Positions 21,291-32,194 of a stretch of 64,000 nucleotides of DNA are shown here, one piece after another (the stretch's first letter is position 1; every line of letters begins with the position of its first letter). The DNA is from Moniliella sp. 'wahieum'. Lineage: Eukaryota; Basidiomycota; Moniliellomycetes; Moniliellales; Moniliellaceae. The stretch covers positions 2,501 to 66,500 of the forward strand of contig RSEE01000163.1 in NCBI GenBank assembly GCA_003971905.1. Direction: 5' to 3'. Both the position numbers and the translations under genes were made by a program. The notes beneath the pieces are model-generated. The model was not told the origin of the DNA, did not search any database, and saw only the letters and a program-made list of their open reading frames with translations.

Positions 21291-22397
21291 CTACTCTTTT
21301 GGTGTCATGGCCTTGGCCTGCGCTCGTACCCGTGCGCTAAGTGTCGCCCGAGGCAAGAAGCAAGATCAGGGTCAGTACGACAGCCGGGCCCAGAGCAACC
21401 AACCCAGCCAAACCCCAACAAACCAAACAAAACAAGGCAAAACGCGGTGTGGGTGGCCCCCGCACCGCCACCCGGCAACACAATACAAGGAAGCAAGAAA
21501 AAAAGGGGGAAGGACAAACAGAAGGACAAGGACAAGGACAAGGGACGTACAGGTACTTGGGATGATCATGACGACAAAGCTGTTGTGCCTCGGCCTGAGC
21601 AATATGATGATCGTTGGGTTCGTTCATGAGCGTCTGCACGCCCAGCAAGACATCTTTGACCGTCAACGACGGTCTCCAGCCATTGTCTTGTTGCAGGATG
21701 CTGAGACACACATGGCCTTCCGGGAAGACGTTGGGGTGGAAAATGACCGGCGAAAACTTGCCTGCACCCACGACACCACAGCGAAAGAGAGGTTAGGGGG
21801 TTAGCCAGGGGTCGGAAAGAAAAAGAGAAAAAGAAAACGGGGGGTCTTGGTAAGGGCAACACGCTAACAGGGCAACAGGGAGGCAGAACGACAAGGACAG
21901 GGGGGGTGGGGGTGGAGGGATAACAAACATACAGACGGTGGGCGGGCGGGGTAGTCAGCTGGGAAATGGATGATCAACTTGTACATGCCACCTTCCCAGG
22001 GCGAGCCAGCTTTGCCCGGAATGCCAGCCCAGTTTTGCAGGTCGAGGGAGCCGTCGGGCAGTTTGGTAGGGCGGGCATAAAACCCCTGGTGCAAGGCAAG
22101 CGGAAGCGCCGCATCCCAACGCGACCCCCCATACACAGACAGATACATGCACCGATCGGACGCGGGCAGCCGGGGGGGGGGCGGGGGGGGGGTAGGAAAG
22201 ACCAGGAACAAGCACGGGCCAGGTCAGTCGCCGGCCCAAAAAAAGGCAGCGCAGGGCAAGCCAGGCGCGCCGAAAGGCACAAGACGCGCTAAGGCGCTAA
22301 GGCCGCGGAGAACGTGGAAAATGGGGCGTACAAAGGGATGGTCTTTGCGCCAGTTCTTGCGCTCCTGGGCGAGCCGGTTGCGGCACAGATCGCTCAT
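21291..22397 (-). CDS. UBC9: SUMO-conjugating enzyme Ubc9, four exons
   Basis: E2 enzyme that takes SUMO from the Aos1-Uba2 E1 and transfers it to lysines, mainly in the nucleus. Exons on the minus strand are 22397-22332, 22085-21933, 21761-21551 and 21336-21291. Exon 1 reads [19 protein letters not shown] then HPF. Exon 2 reads [19 protein letters not shown] then IPGKAG and YPARPP. Exon 3 reads [20 protein letters not shown] with the active-site Cys in HVCLSIL, then [20 protein letters not shown]. Exon 4 reads [14 protein letters not shown] and stop. All three introns start GTAC or GTATGT and end in AG. The exon 2/3 join needs one base of adjustment to give PP-x-CKF. Length about 157 residues, as in the family. 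It is the best-preserved gene here. Confidence 0.95.
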
Positions 22398-22796
22398 CGC
22401 TCCCGGCGCGGGTGGTGGGGGGTAGGACAGAAGCGATGGGGTGGGAAGGGGAGGTGGGGTTGGGCCACACACACTCTGGCCGCGCCTCGCCTCTTCCACG
22501 GGCAGAATGCTCCTCGGTGCGAGCTGGGCCGAGCCCGCGCCACCAGCGCACCCGTCTCGCCGCTGCTGACGTAATTCGCCATCCTCCTTGCCTTCCCCCT
22601 AGAGCTTGGCGCTTGGCTGCGCTCCTCGGCCTTGTCTTTTTTGACGCTCTCGCCTGCTCTCGCCTACCCAAGTCCCTGGGGGACAGCACAGCGGCTCTGG
22701 CCTCCGCTATCCAAGTCCCAGGCCCAAACACTGCCGACCCGCTCTTTGATCACTTGCGCTACTGGTGCCTGCGAACGCAGCCCACGCGTATGAAGC
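22398..22796. promoter_or_regulatory. Upstream region of UBC9
   Basis: About 400 bases before the UBC9 start and after the 3' end of the next minus-strand frame. CT-rich on the coding strand. No TATA box or other motif stood out. Confidence 0.35.
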
Positions 22797-23261
22797 CTAG
22801 AGTCTAAGCTCTTGAATCTGGAATCGGGAGTCTAGCATCGGGTACGTGTGCTGGGCGGGGGTGGCACCAACTTGTGGATCTAGGGCGATGCGTGGAAAGT
22901 AGGAGAGCGAGGGCGAAGGAGTAGGATTGGCTGGCAACGGAAGCAACGGTGGGCTGATAGGTGGCATGCCAGGCGCCAGGATGGGGCACGCCCACTGACT
23001 TGCGATGTATGGCGACCAGCACGGTATGCTTCGATTGAGGATCTGAGATTCGCCCGACCGCACTGCAAAGAAAGGAAAGGGAGCAGGTGGATGGAGAATC
23101 GACCTCGGCCGCGACGGAAAAGGAGGTGCATACGCCCAAGGCGTGGCATCTGGGTCTGCCGAATGGAGCGATTCGAACGGCGGTGAAGCTGCAAGCTTGA
23201 AGGTTGAAGCCCAAGGCGGCTGAGCCGCAAGTCGCTCTGTCCCATGGCGGAAGCTCTCCAT
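22797..23261 (-). CDS. Hypothetical Pro/Ser-rich protein
   Basis: The frame starts MESFRHGTERLAAQPPWAS, continues FKLAASPPFESLHSADPD and ends in DSRFQIQELRL, 154 residues. All three minus-strand frames are open here, so open length alone is weak evidence. This frame has the most protein-like composition and a start codon preceded by C-rich sequence. No family recognised. Confidence 0.3.
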   Translation of the reverse strand: MESFRHGTERLAAQPPWASTFKLAASPPFESLHSADPDATPWAYAPPFPSRPRSILHPPAPFPFFAVRSGESQILNRSIPCWSPYIASQWACPILAPGMPPISPPLLPLPANPTPSPSLSYFPRIALDPQVGATPAQHTYPMLDSRFQIQELRL

Positions 23262-24144
23262 GGGGGTACGGCGAAAGGTAAGCAAGCTACGATGTATGGA
23301 TATGGTGTAGGATGCAAGGCATGCGATAACTAGGCTACGTCTGTGTTGAGCCCACGCGCGGCGTGAGCGTGGCCGGTCGCGGCTGCGCCAAGACCAAGAC
23401 GACAAAAGAGAAAAGAGAAAAAGGAAAGAGCGAAGGTATGTATGAGCAGTTGCCAACCTCTGTGGCCGCACAGCGAGACAGGGAGGTGGAGCATGAAAAC
23501 GTGGGATGGGTTTTGGGATGGGGTAGCAAAAAGGCCGACGGGCCCAATAATAAAAAAAAGAGCCTAGCCCGGCCGCGCCCATTGGCGTTGCGACACAGTC
23601 GAGCCAATCAAACCGAGTAGGCAGAGGGGCGGAGCCACAGAGTGGGCCAGCCACATGGGTGGTGGGGCTAGGTGCGAGAAGAAGCGAGGATCGAGTGGAT
23701 GCGTGGCAAAGCGGGAAAGACAACGAATGAAGAATGCCCCCCCCCCGGTCCAAACAGAGGGTGAGGCCCAGTTCAAACAGGGGGTAGGGGGCGTAGCTTG
23801 AGAGAGGGGGGTAGAGCAAGACGAAAGACGAAACGGAAAGTTGGTTGCTTGAGTGTCTCCGTCGGAGGCCGATGGGCAGGGGAGTATGAGTGGTGAAGAA
23901 ATGGGTGGCCTGAGAAGGCGCTGCGATGTAACGGGGGCTAGGAGAGAAGAGGGGGGCGGTGGTATATGCAGAGCAAAGGCGGGGCGAGGCGGGACGAGGC
24001 AAGGCGAGGCAAGGCCAAGCGAGGCAAGGCCAAGCGAGGGCAAGGGAGGCGAGGCAAGGCGGAGCACGAAACGAAACCGAAACAAGGAGGAGATGCGTTG
24101 AATCCGTCGAGAGAAGGCGCCTGAGCCAGGGCAGCAGCGGGCAG
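23262..24144. other. Spacer with AGGCA-type microsatellite
   Basis: Includes a GCGAGGCAAGGC/AGGCCAAGCG repeat at about 23985-24062. Minus-strand pieces such as FRFRFVLRL and LASLGLASLGLAS come from this repeat and do not look like a gene. Confidence 0.4.
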
Positions 24145-24381
24145 CTACGAGCGGAAGCAAGGAGACGAGGGGCTGTGGGCGCTGGAACAGGGCGCGTGCG
24201 GGTGGGGGTGCGCCGGTGCGACGGACGCGGGGTGGTGCAGATTATGAAGCGTCGAGGCAGCGGCGGACGGGTGGCGGGTGACGGGGGTGGCGTTGGTCAG
24301 GTCGGCGTCGCAGAAGACGCAGATGCCGGTCTCGATGCGAGTGACGTGGCCGCACCTGGGGCAGATTGCGTACTTGGCCAT
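24145..24381 (-). CDS. Small zinc-ribbon protein, 78 residues
   Basis: Starts MAKYAICPRCGHVTRIETG, then ICVFCDADLTNATPV. Two CxxC pairs (Cys7/Cys10 and Cys21/Cys24, 10 residues between the pairs) form a compact zinc ribbon of the kind seen in nucleic-acid-binding and protein-interaction modules. The tail is His/Pro/Ala-rich and ends in SSPCFRS. The ATG has a purine at -3. No indel is needed to read it whole. It has its own GCATGC-rich upstream region. The function is unknown. Confidence 0.55.
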   Translation of the reverse strand: MAKYAICPRCGHVTRIETGICVFCDADLTNATPVTRHPSAAASTLHNLHHPASVAPAHPHPHAPCSSAHSPSSPCFRS

Positions 24382-25058
24382 GGTGAGCGGATGGGGATAC
24401 AGACGGCAGGGGATAGCGACGACAGAGGGAAGGGGATGGTGGTGGTGGGAGAAGCGAGGCGGCGGGGGGGGCTGGGGCAGGCTAAGGCAGGCGAAGGCAG
24501 GCGGGGGGAGGCGGAGGCGGGTTGCGCGCAAGGGCTGAGGCGTTGCGGAAGAAAGGAGGAACGTTGGGTGGACGGGCGACGCGAACGGCAGCACAGCAGG
24601 CGTCGGCGCCTGGTGTGGCAGTGTGCTGTCCATGTCACATGTCATGCATGCATCCTGTGCTGGGGCGTACGTAGGCGGCCAGTGCCTAGCCAGGCGCCGG
24701 GCTGTGCACTGGCCTGCCGGGCGGCCGCCCCGCGTGGACGCAGCCTGCGCGGACACACTGCATGCATGCTGCATGCCCCGCGCCGCGCCGCACACCGCCC
24801 CCGTGCGCCCTCGGCCCAAAGCAGCGGCTGGCCCGCATGCATCCTCCGCCCCGCCCCAGCTGCCCAGCCAGACACCCGCCGCTCCCTCCGCTGCGTAGCG
24901 CATACGTACGGCCGCTGGCATGCGCTCTGGATGGGCGCATTTCAATGCCACGTTTCATTAATCATTGCCCAATTCGCAATCCCCGACCGCAGCGCGACAG
25001 AGCGCGACCCCAACGCCCGACGCCCCCTCCCCCTAACCACCTGTTTCCTCCCCCCACC
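24382..25058. promoter_or_regulatory. GCATGC-rich intergenic region
   Basis: Between divergent frames at 24381 (minus) and 25059 (plus). About six copies of the palindrome GCATGC fall between 24644 and 24922, several overlapping as GCATGCATGC. The same word recurs upstream of the Kin1 gene near 55343. It may be a binding site for a dimeric regulator. Confidence 0.45.
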
Positions 25059-25196
25059 ATGCCGCCCAGGCGGCGCCCTGGCAGCGCCCGGGCACCAGCC
25101 AGCACATCCAGCCTCGATCACTTGGCAGAACGAGGACCCGCGTCTGGAATTGAATCATTCGCCATTGATGACGTCGATGGCGCGCCCATGACGTAG
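25059..25196 (+). CDS. Possible 45-residue protein
   Basis: Frame MPPRRRPGSARAPASTSSLD, then HLAERGPASGIESFAIDDV, ending in GAPMT. The ATG follows a C-rich leader with CCACC directly before it, a favourable context. A basic head and an acidic tail. No similarity recognised and no nearby continuation. It may be a microprotein or chance. Confidence 0.25.
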   Translation: MPPRRRPGSARAPASTSSLDHLAERGPASGIESFAIDDVDGAPMT

Positions 25197-25808
25197 CCCT
25201 GCGCGACACACGCCCCCCTGCGCCTCTTGGCCCATGCATCGTGCAGCGCCGCTACGTATCGGGCCCCCCGCGTGAGACAGCAACATGGGCCAGCGAACGC
25301 AACTGCTCTCGTGCCTTGCACCTCCCGCGGCTTGCGGCCCCTTCGTGCGGCCCCTTCGCGCCGCCTGTCTGTTGGGGTGTCGATTCTGACAGCGCACAGC
25401 AGGGGTCGAAGGCCATGCCACGTGGTCGGGCGGGTACTAGATGGGACGCGCTGGAAGCTGTACGGCCGGTACGGCCTAAGGCCTAAGGCCATAATGCATA
25501 ACAGATCGTAGCCCCGGCAACAGCAACCAGAAGGCGCAGGAAGCACACCAGAAAGCACGAGCAGCCCACTGGGTACTTGCCTCTCCAGCGCGCGGCACAT
25601 GGCAAGCGGCCAGCTTGCTGCCTTCGACCACCAGGGCCCACAGCGCTCCAGCGCAGGGCGAGGCGTGGGCGCACGAGGCACCGCACCAGCCCGACCAACT
25701 GTCCCGTGGCCGGCTTGCGGCCGCGGCTGAGCGCTGCTCCACCTCAACCCAGAGACACCGGCAGACAGGCGAGCCTCAGCGCCCAGGCTGAGCTCAGCAC
25801 GCCGTGTC

Positions 25809-25869
25809 AGTCACTAGTCACTAGTCACCTAGTCACTAGAGTCACTTCTTGTGACATGTGACATGTGAC
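25809..25869. repeat. GTCACTA and TGACATG heptad repeats
   Basis: GTCACTA GTCACTA GTCAC, then TAGTCACTAGA GTCAC, followed after a few bases by GTGACAT GTGACAT GTGAC. Each unit is 7 bases and overlaps its own complement (TCACTAGTCA; TGACATGTGA). Same type as the clusters near 47.6, 48.7, 51.3 and 61.0 kb. Confidence 0.85.
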
Positions 25870-27906
25870 TGCGCCACCGGCCGCCCCGGTCGGCCTGGAA
25901 AAAGCGCGTACGAGCTCAGCCCGTCAACGCGTACGCGTAGCGTGCCAACGGGTAACGCGGCAACCCTGTAACATGCAACACGTAACCTCTCTTGGCTGCG
26001 CGCTGCCTAGGCACCGCTGCTGAGTAAAGCAAAGCTTCACGCCCGTCGGAGTCCTGACCCTGACATGGACAGGTCCTGGCCGCCTGACCGGTCTGGGCTG
26101 CGGGAAGAGGTGCTCGAATCAGTCACTACTCATCGAGGACGCGGCGTATGGCTGCTCAGCCGCTCTCAACACATGGCCGGGGGCAGTAGGGCGGATGAGG
26201 GGAGCGCTGCCAAGCACACTCGTTCACGGCCAGCTGTGGCTTCTCAGGGCCGGGTAGGGCTGGGTGGGTGAGCGTTTCCACCAACAGGCACAGTAAGCAT
26301 GTGCTTACGTGCATGGCCTCTCATTCTCCGTCTGTTCCTTTCCCCCTAGAACGCCTAGAACCGCGCCTGGGCAGGGGCCCTGGGTTGGGATGATAGTCTG
26401 CCAGGGTAGCTGGTGTGGATATAGTACAGGGTGGTACGTGCCGATAGGAAAAAGGAGGTGGAATGCAGAATGGCGCGTGGCGAGCTAGCGCAAGGGAATT
26501 ATAGGACCGGAGGGAACGCCGCGGAGGTTACTTTATCGCCTCTTTCTTTCCGAAGGCGCTCAGAGCTCAAAACCCAGGCTGAGCGGCTGAGCCCCGGTGC
26601 TGAGCCTCGGCGCTGAGGCTCAGCAGTGCCTCAGCCGAGCCACTCAGCCGAGCCACTGTATATGCCGACCAGACAGTGCGGGGACAGGTGGGAACATGGA
26701 ACAGGAGACCTGTGGCATGTGAGATCAGTCTGATCATCGCCAAGCCACAAAACCAGAAAAGCCCCGACATTCTCTGCCGGCTGAGTTGCACAGCGGGTCA
26801 AAGGGTCTAACAACTAGTAGCGGAGGGTCCCTTCGGGACGTGCCGCCGCCCACCCTTTTCTGTCAGCCACGCCGCTGCCTTGGCACCGTGGCAAGAACGG
26901 AGCGCGGAACGGGGATCAACGTATCAACGTGATCAGCCTGAGGCAATATCTTCGCACAAGCCACATGCCCCCGTGGGGAAACAAGCCACTGAGCTGACAC
27001 CAATCCAATTGCATGCAATGCGTCCAGGGCTCCCCATCGCTCCTTCCTCTTTCAACGTTCAACGTCCAACGGCAGTACAGGCGGCGCTAACGCTAACGGC
27101 TTGCACGTAACTAACGAGAGAGAGAGAGAGAGAAAAGAGAAGAGAAAAGAGAAAAGTGCACACCACCTCCCCTGTCCAGCGCCCAACCAAGTCCAAAACC
27201 CAAAACCCAACCAGCCGCCCCTTTTTCGCGTGCACCGCGACCCACCTGCGACGCACAGGGGGTGCCGGCTGCGGTTGCGGTTGTACCTGCCGCCCCCTGT
27301 TGCCCCTGTTGCGTCCCCCTTGTGGTTCCGTTCCTGTTGGCGTCGGAGGATGTGAGTGACATTGGTGCTAAGACCCAGGGGGGAGCCACTTTGGTCCATG
27401 CGGGGGAAAGTGGCGCCCTGTGCGGTGTGCCCCAGTGCGTCACAACACCAGTGGGCCGGTCTCCTTTCAGTTGTGTGGAGTGCTAAGGCGCTACTACTGC
27501 GGCATGTGGAGCCGACCAATAAAAAGGGGGCACTTTGTTAGGCAGACCGAGCAATCTCTGGGTGAGAGGGAAAAGATTGGTCGGGACGGGTCGGGACGGG
27601 TCGGGTGGTGCATACCATGTCATGCCAGGTATGCCGCTTGTGTCGTCGGTCCAAGCCGATGAGAACACGGAGGACCTGAGGAATCATAGTAAAGCTAGGT
27701 TGAACGTTGAGTACGGAGTAGACACCCAGCTTGTCCGCTCAGCTGGCGGCGTTGGGACGAGCAAGGTGGGACAGGCGCCTGCATCTGCTCCTGCCCCGGC
27801 TGGGCGTCGAGGCTAAGGCCAAGGTCGGGCCAGAGCCTGGCGATGAGCACAGCGAGAGCAAGGAGCACGCGGTCTGAGCGCTCAGGCTGAGGCTGAGTCT
27901 CAGCGC

Positions 27907-27990
27907 ACCCCCGTTATGCGGCCCCATGTCGGTCTCTCAGTCAGGTCAACCCCCGTTATGCGGCCCCATGTCGGTCTCTCAGTCAGGTCA
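27907..27990 (+). repeat. Exact 42-bp tandem duplication
   Basis: Two identical 42-bp units, each starting ACCCCCGTTATGCGG and ending CAGTCAGGTCA, at 27907-27948 and 27949-27990. The perfect identity implies a recent duplication or an assembly artefact. Confidence 0.95.
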
Positions 27991-28219
27991 GCTACCAATC
28001 AGACCATTTAATTAGTGCTCAGTGGCTCAGTCCCGTCCTGTCCTGTCCTGTCCTGTCGTCCAGTCGTATCTGATTTCACTACCAAGGACAAATCCAGGAC
28101 AAATCAAGGGGCTACTTGCCGTATCTGAGATCTGAGGGGGGAGGGGGGGAGGTTCACATGCGCGCCTCGATTGAATATTGACGTGAGGAAGATGGAAGAT
28201 GGATGACGGATGGGGGATA

Positions 28220-31200
28220 CTATAGGATGAGGTGCATGCCTGAGGGGGGCAGGGAGGGCACGGCAGGCACGCCCGCACGCGAGGAAGTAAGCGCACGGAC
28301 AAGCAAGCCGGGACGGAGAGCGCACGAGTACGACTCGCCCTCAAGGTTTCTGGTGCGGCGGGAGGAAGCGGGTCCAGCTCGGTCGCAGACGCGGCGGGCC
28401 CACCTGGCTCAGCTGGCTCAGATGGTTCAGCTGGCTCGGCTGGGGCAGCTTGGTCCGTGGTTAGGCCGGCACCGGGTCCCGGTGGAGACGCAGCAAGCGT
28501 CCGACGGCGGGACAAGAGGCGTGCCGAGGGCTCAAGCAGCTGGGTGGCGGCGGAAGTGCTGCACGCGCGTTTTCCGCCACACCGGTCATCCGAACCAGGA
28601 TGCGAATCAGGATGCGAACCAATATGTCCATGTGCATGGGCATGAGCATGTGTATGGGTATGAGCATGCCGGCTCAGCAACGGGATCTCCGTCCACACTT
28701 CCCTGCGACACAGCGGGCACCCGACCCATCGGCCGCGCAACTTGACCTGGCCCGAGGCGGTGCGGGCAAAGAGGGAGCCAGGAAGTGGGGCGCTGCCACT
28801 GCCACCGGCGGCACACGCTAGGCTCGAGCTGGTCCGGCGCGGGCCAAGCTCGTCCAGCGCAGAAGGTACAGGTGCGGGCGCGGACGAAGGCGCGGACGAA
28901 GGTGCGGACAAGGGCAAAGGGCCAGGTACAGCGCTCGGCTTGGTGGGTGGTCGGCGTGCCAGGGCCAGGGCCCGGGCCGGGCGGAGCGAGCGCGGATCGG
29001 GCGGCGTTGATCTGCACTAGATCCGTGTGAGCGCGAGGGAGAGAAAAGCGGGCTTGGCTCAAGGTGCGTGGTGGAGGCGGGGGCGCGGCGCGCCGCCCCC
29101 ATCCCCATCCCCGTCCCCATCCACACCCATGCTGTCCGAGTCCGACGAGACAGATAGGGGAGCAGCGCCCTGGCGCAGGCCGGCGGGCCACGTGCTGGAC
29201 ATGGTCATAGGTCGTCGCTGCCCACAGAGGAGATTGTACAGTCTTGCCACGTTCGTCTGGCCCGGCCCTGTGGAAGGAGGTGAAGACAGAGACGCCCGAG
29301 GCGGAGCAGGCGTGACGTCCGAGGTGCAGGCGAAGGTGGAGGTTGAGGTGGCCGGCAGACGAAGTTTCATTGTGCTCGTGGGGAACCTCTCCCATTCGCT
29401 CCGAGGGCACCTCGTGCTCCGTTTCTTCCTTTCCCTTCCCTCCTCCTCCTCCTCGTCTGCACTGGCATCGTCCGTGTCCGAGGCAGACTCTGACTCGTCA
29501 AAGTGTGGCTCGTGCGCGATGCGGAGGGAAGTGAGCATGCAATCCACTGGATGTGGTGGTGGCACGGTGACAAGGCCAGCATGCGGCCCAGCACGGTATA
29601 GTCGTCCTCGACCGAGTCGGAGGCGCCCGGGGGCAGGCACCGTGGCAGGCGCTTCATCTGGGTATCTGGGGAAACAGGCTGGAGCATCGCATCGCCATCC
29701 ATGAGCGCGTTCTCGAAAGCGTACTTCCTCTCGCACCGACCGACCCTGCGCGCCTGCGGCCGCCTTGGCCTCGGGGGAGAGGGCGAGGTGGGTGTGATCT
29801 TGGTCCAGGTGCGCACGGCAGAAGGGGCAACTCCATTCGGACGGGCGTGTGGACGCGAGCCATTCGCGGAGACAGGCGGCATGGACAACGTGGTGACCAG
29901 GACAAGGGATGCCGACCACTTGGGCGTCGCGCGCCTCTTGCTCGGACGAAGCGAGCCACGCAGGCCGGTCCTCCTCGTCGTACGGCTCAAGACAGATCCC
30001 ACAGCCTAACGTTGTCGCCGACTGACTCGATCCCGACAGATCCGCAATGTCGCCCATGCCAACCGACTCATCCGGCTCCGCAGCTCCGCATCCACACGTT
30101 CCAAGCCATCGACAACTGCGCCTTGGCAGGATCCGGCTGTTCCGCCGGTTTGCCCCCCCTCCCAGCCAGCATGGCAGAAAGTTCCTCTGGGGTATGCAGG
30201 AAAAGGATCGAGACCCGGAACGGGTGACCCGAGATGAGGTGCCGCAAAGCCTGGCCCGACGGGGGGTCTCGTACGGGAGAGGATGAAGACGAAGAGCGAG
30301 GCCGGGAGGTGTCTGTCGGTGCAGCAGCAGCACCAGCACCTGCTCCGGCCGACCGGGCAGCGCGCGCAGCACGAGCATGCTCGATTCGGCTCCCAGTGTG
30401 GTCCGGGGGGAAGAACGGTGCGACATGGTCGATCTGGAAGCGGACCAAAAGTGGGGTGGAGGTAGACGCGTAGGGACGGTGTTCCTGGGCCAAGAGTTGA
30501 TTGCGGCGTTGAAGAATCACGTCCTCCGACATGGACTGATCGTACTCAAATGGGATGAGCGGCCAGGCGAGCTCGGTAAGCGGATCGTAAAGGCATGCCC
30601 ACGGGAGGGTGCTGGCATTGGCCGGGATAAAGAGCGGGTGGACTGGCATATAGGGTGCATCCACAAACAGCGCCCGCACCGATTCCGCCAGTCGGGAATC
30701 GTCAGGAGCACCGAGGTGAATGCCCTGATGACGAGCCAAACGCACGTCGGCAATACGACGGATTTGAGCGCCCATGGTTGGGACGGGCGAAGGACGTGGG
30801 CATCAGTCGCATCAGATGACGGGACGGTGGAGCGTCTCGGCGCGTGTCGTCGGCAGGAGCAGGAGCAGAAGACGGCTCGGTGGGGCCTGGAGTCTGTTCA
30901 GGTAACAAAGCCGCGGGCTCAGGCTCAGATGCGGGCTGGGGAGTGATGTAGACTCGGGAGGCGCGGCAGGCTCAGGTGTTGCGGTAGACGCAGGTGTTGT
31001 GGCAGGCTCGGGTGCAGATGTAGATGCGGATGCGGATGCTGATGCTGATGCTGCTGGGGGATGTGACGGCGATGGGTGGGGCAACGAGGGCCCGGGGGAA
31101 GAGGCGCGTGGGGGAGAGCGGGGCGAAGAGGGTGCAGCGAGGATAGGATCGAGGCGGGCGGGGGTGGAACTCGATGATGACATCGGGACCTGCCTGGCGC

Positions 31201-31378
31201 ATCTCGGCGGCGGAGAGCGGGAAGAAGATGGGCGGGGGCGGGGCGGAGCCAACATGGCGCGGCTGCGCTCCGCGGCGTGGGCAAGGGAGGCGATCAGGTC
31301 GTCGTGGGCGGAGGCAGGGGAGGGGCGGACGGGGCGGGTCGCCGGGGTCGTCGGGCGGGGGTGGCGGGGGGCCGACAT
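28220..31378 (-). CDS. RING-finger protein with Ser/Pro-rich arms
   Basis: Probable E3 ubiquitin ligase. The start MSAPRHPRPTTPATRP leads into a disordered Ser/Pro/Ala region. Then comes a conserved-looking segment MGAQIRRIADVRLARHQGIH, ANASTLPWACLYDPLTELAW, LVRFQIDHVAPFFPPDHTG and FRVSILFLHTPEELSAML. The RING follows at about 29820-29975: CGICLEPYDEEDRPAW, then CPGHHVVHAACLREWL and CPFCRAHLDQ, a C-x2-C ... C-x2-H-x3-H-x2-C ... C-x2-C layout. Further on, VKLRGRWVGCPLCRREVW adds another CxxC pair near 28700, and a His/Ala repeat (HAHTHTHAHAHAHGH) follows. With one frame change near 28350 it ends MHLIL at 28220. At least four frame changes; the C-terminal third is least certain and could be a separate gene. 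Confidence 0.6.
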
Positions 31379-32194
31379 GGCGCAAAGGGGGGAGGAGGAG
31401 GAGGTGGTGGTGGTGGTGCGGGGCAAGCGGGCGTGTGAGAGAGAGGCGGAGGGTTATAGGCGGGTGCGCTGCAACAGACCGCAAGCGCCTGCCGCACCAG
31501 CCAAGCCAGGGATGAGCCTCGGCTGGGCCCGTGGCGTCGGCGCTGCCCCGCCCCGAGGCACTAGGGCGTCTATAAGAGCAACAGCCTTCGATCTGCTTCC
31601 ACCGCACTCGGCCGGCGATAAGTACTAAGTCCCAAGTACAAGTGGCTTAACCCGCCCCCCAGCGCTCGGCCTCAGCAGCTGAGGCTCCTCGCCTTCCCCC
31701 CGTCGGGGCAGTGCGCTTCGTCCAGCTTCGACTCCAAGCGATGTTCGATCCCAACCCCCCCCAACTCCCAGCCGCCCTTTCTCGGCGATTGCGACAGACA
31801 GCGGCCGAGGCAGGCCGGCCGAGGCAGCCCGTAGGGTTCGCCACCGCCCAGCGCAGTCATGTGACCTCCCTCACCGGTGGCGTTGCACCGATCCGCCGGC
31901 GCTTGGTGGGCGTGGCGCTGGGTGGGGGTTGCAGCCACCGCCACGCAGCACTCATCGCTGCATGCATCCGCCTCGCCCGATGGCGGCCAGCGTGCTGCAC
32001 ATGCGCATCTGCCGCGCGGCACCCTGCCCACAGCCTATGTCCTTCCCACCGTGCCCACGCGTCCTTCTCGAGTGTGTATTCGTGCAGATGGATAGCAAAC
32101 GCCAACAATTCAATCGTCCAGTCCACAGCAGCACAGTCCCAAAACCTCACGCATCCGCTGCCTCAGCGCCACCCCGCCGGCCGCACCACACCGG
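31379..32194. promoter_or_regulatory. Upstream region of RING gene and 3' flank of ENV7
   Basis: About 815 bases. A TATAAGAGC-like site occurs near 31571 on the plus strand. A Met/Ala-rich open frame crosses 31711-32226 on the plus strand but overlaps the ENV7 3' end and matched nothing. Confidence 0.35.

Larger units (their letters stand above)
25197..28219. other. 3 kb spacer rich in short self-complementary words
   Basis: No supported gene. It holds GTCACTA repeats at 25809-25845 and TGACATG repeats at 25851-25869. GC-rich CTCAGC/GCTGAG words cluster at 26567-26650 and 27876-27904. An AG microsatellite lies at 27115-27150, a 42-bp exact tandem pair at 27907-27990 and a TCCTG array at about 28031-28055. 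Short open frames exist but none resembles a known protein. Confidence 0.5.
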
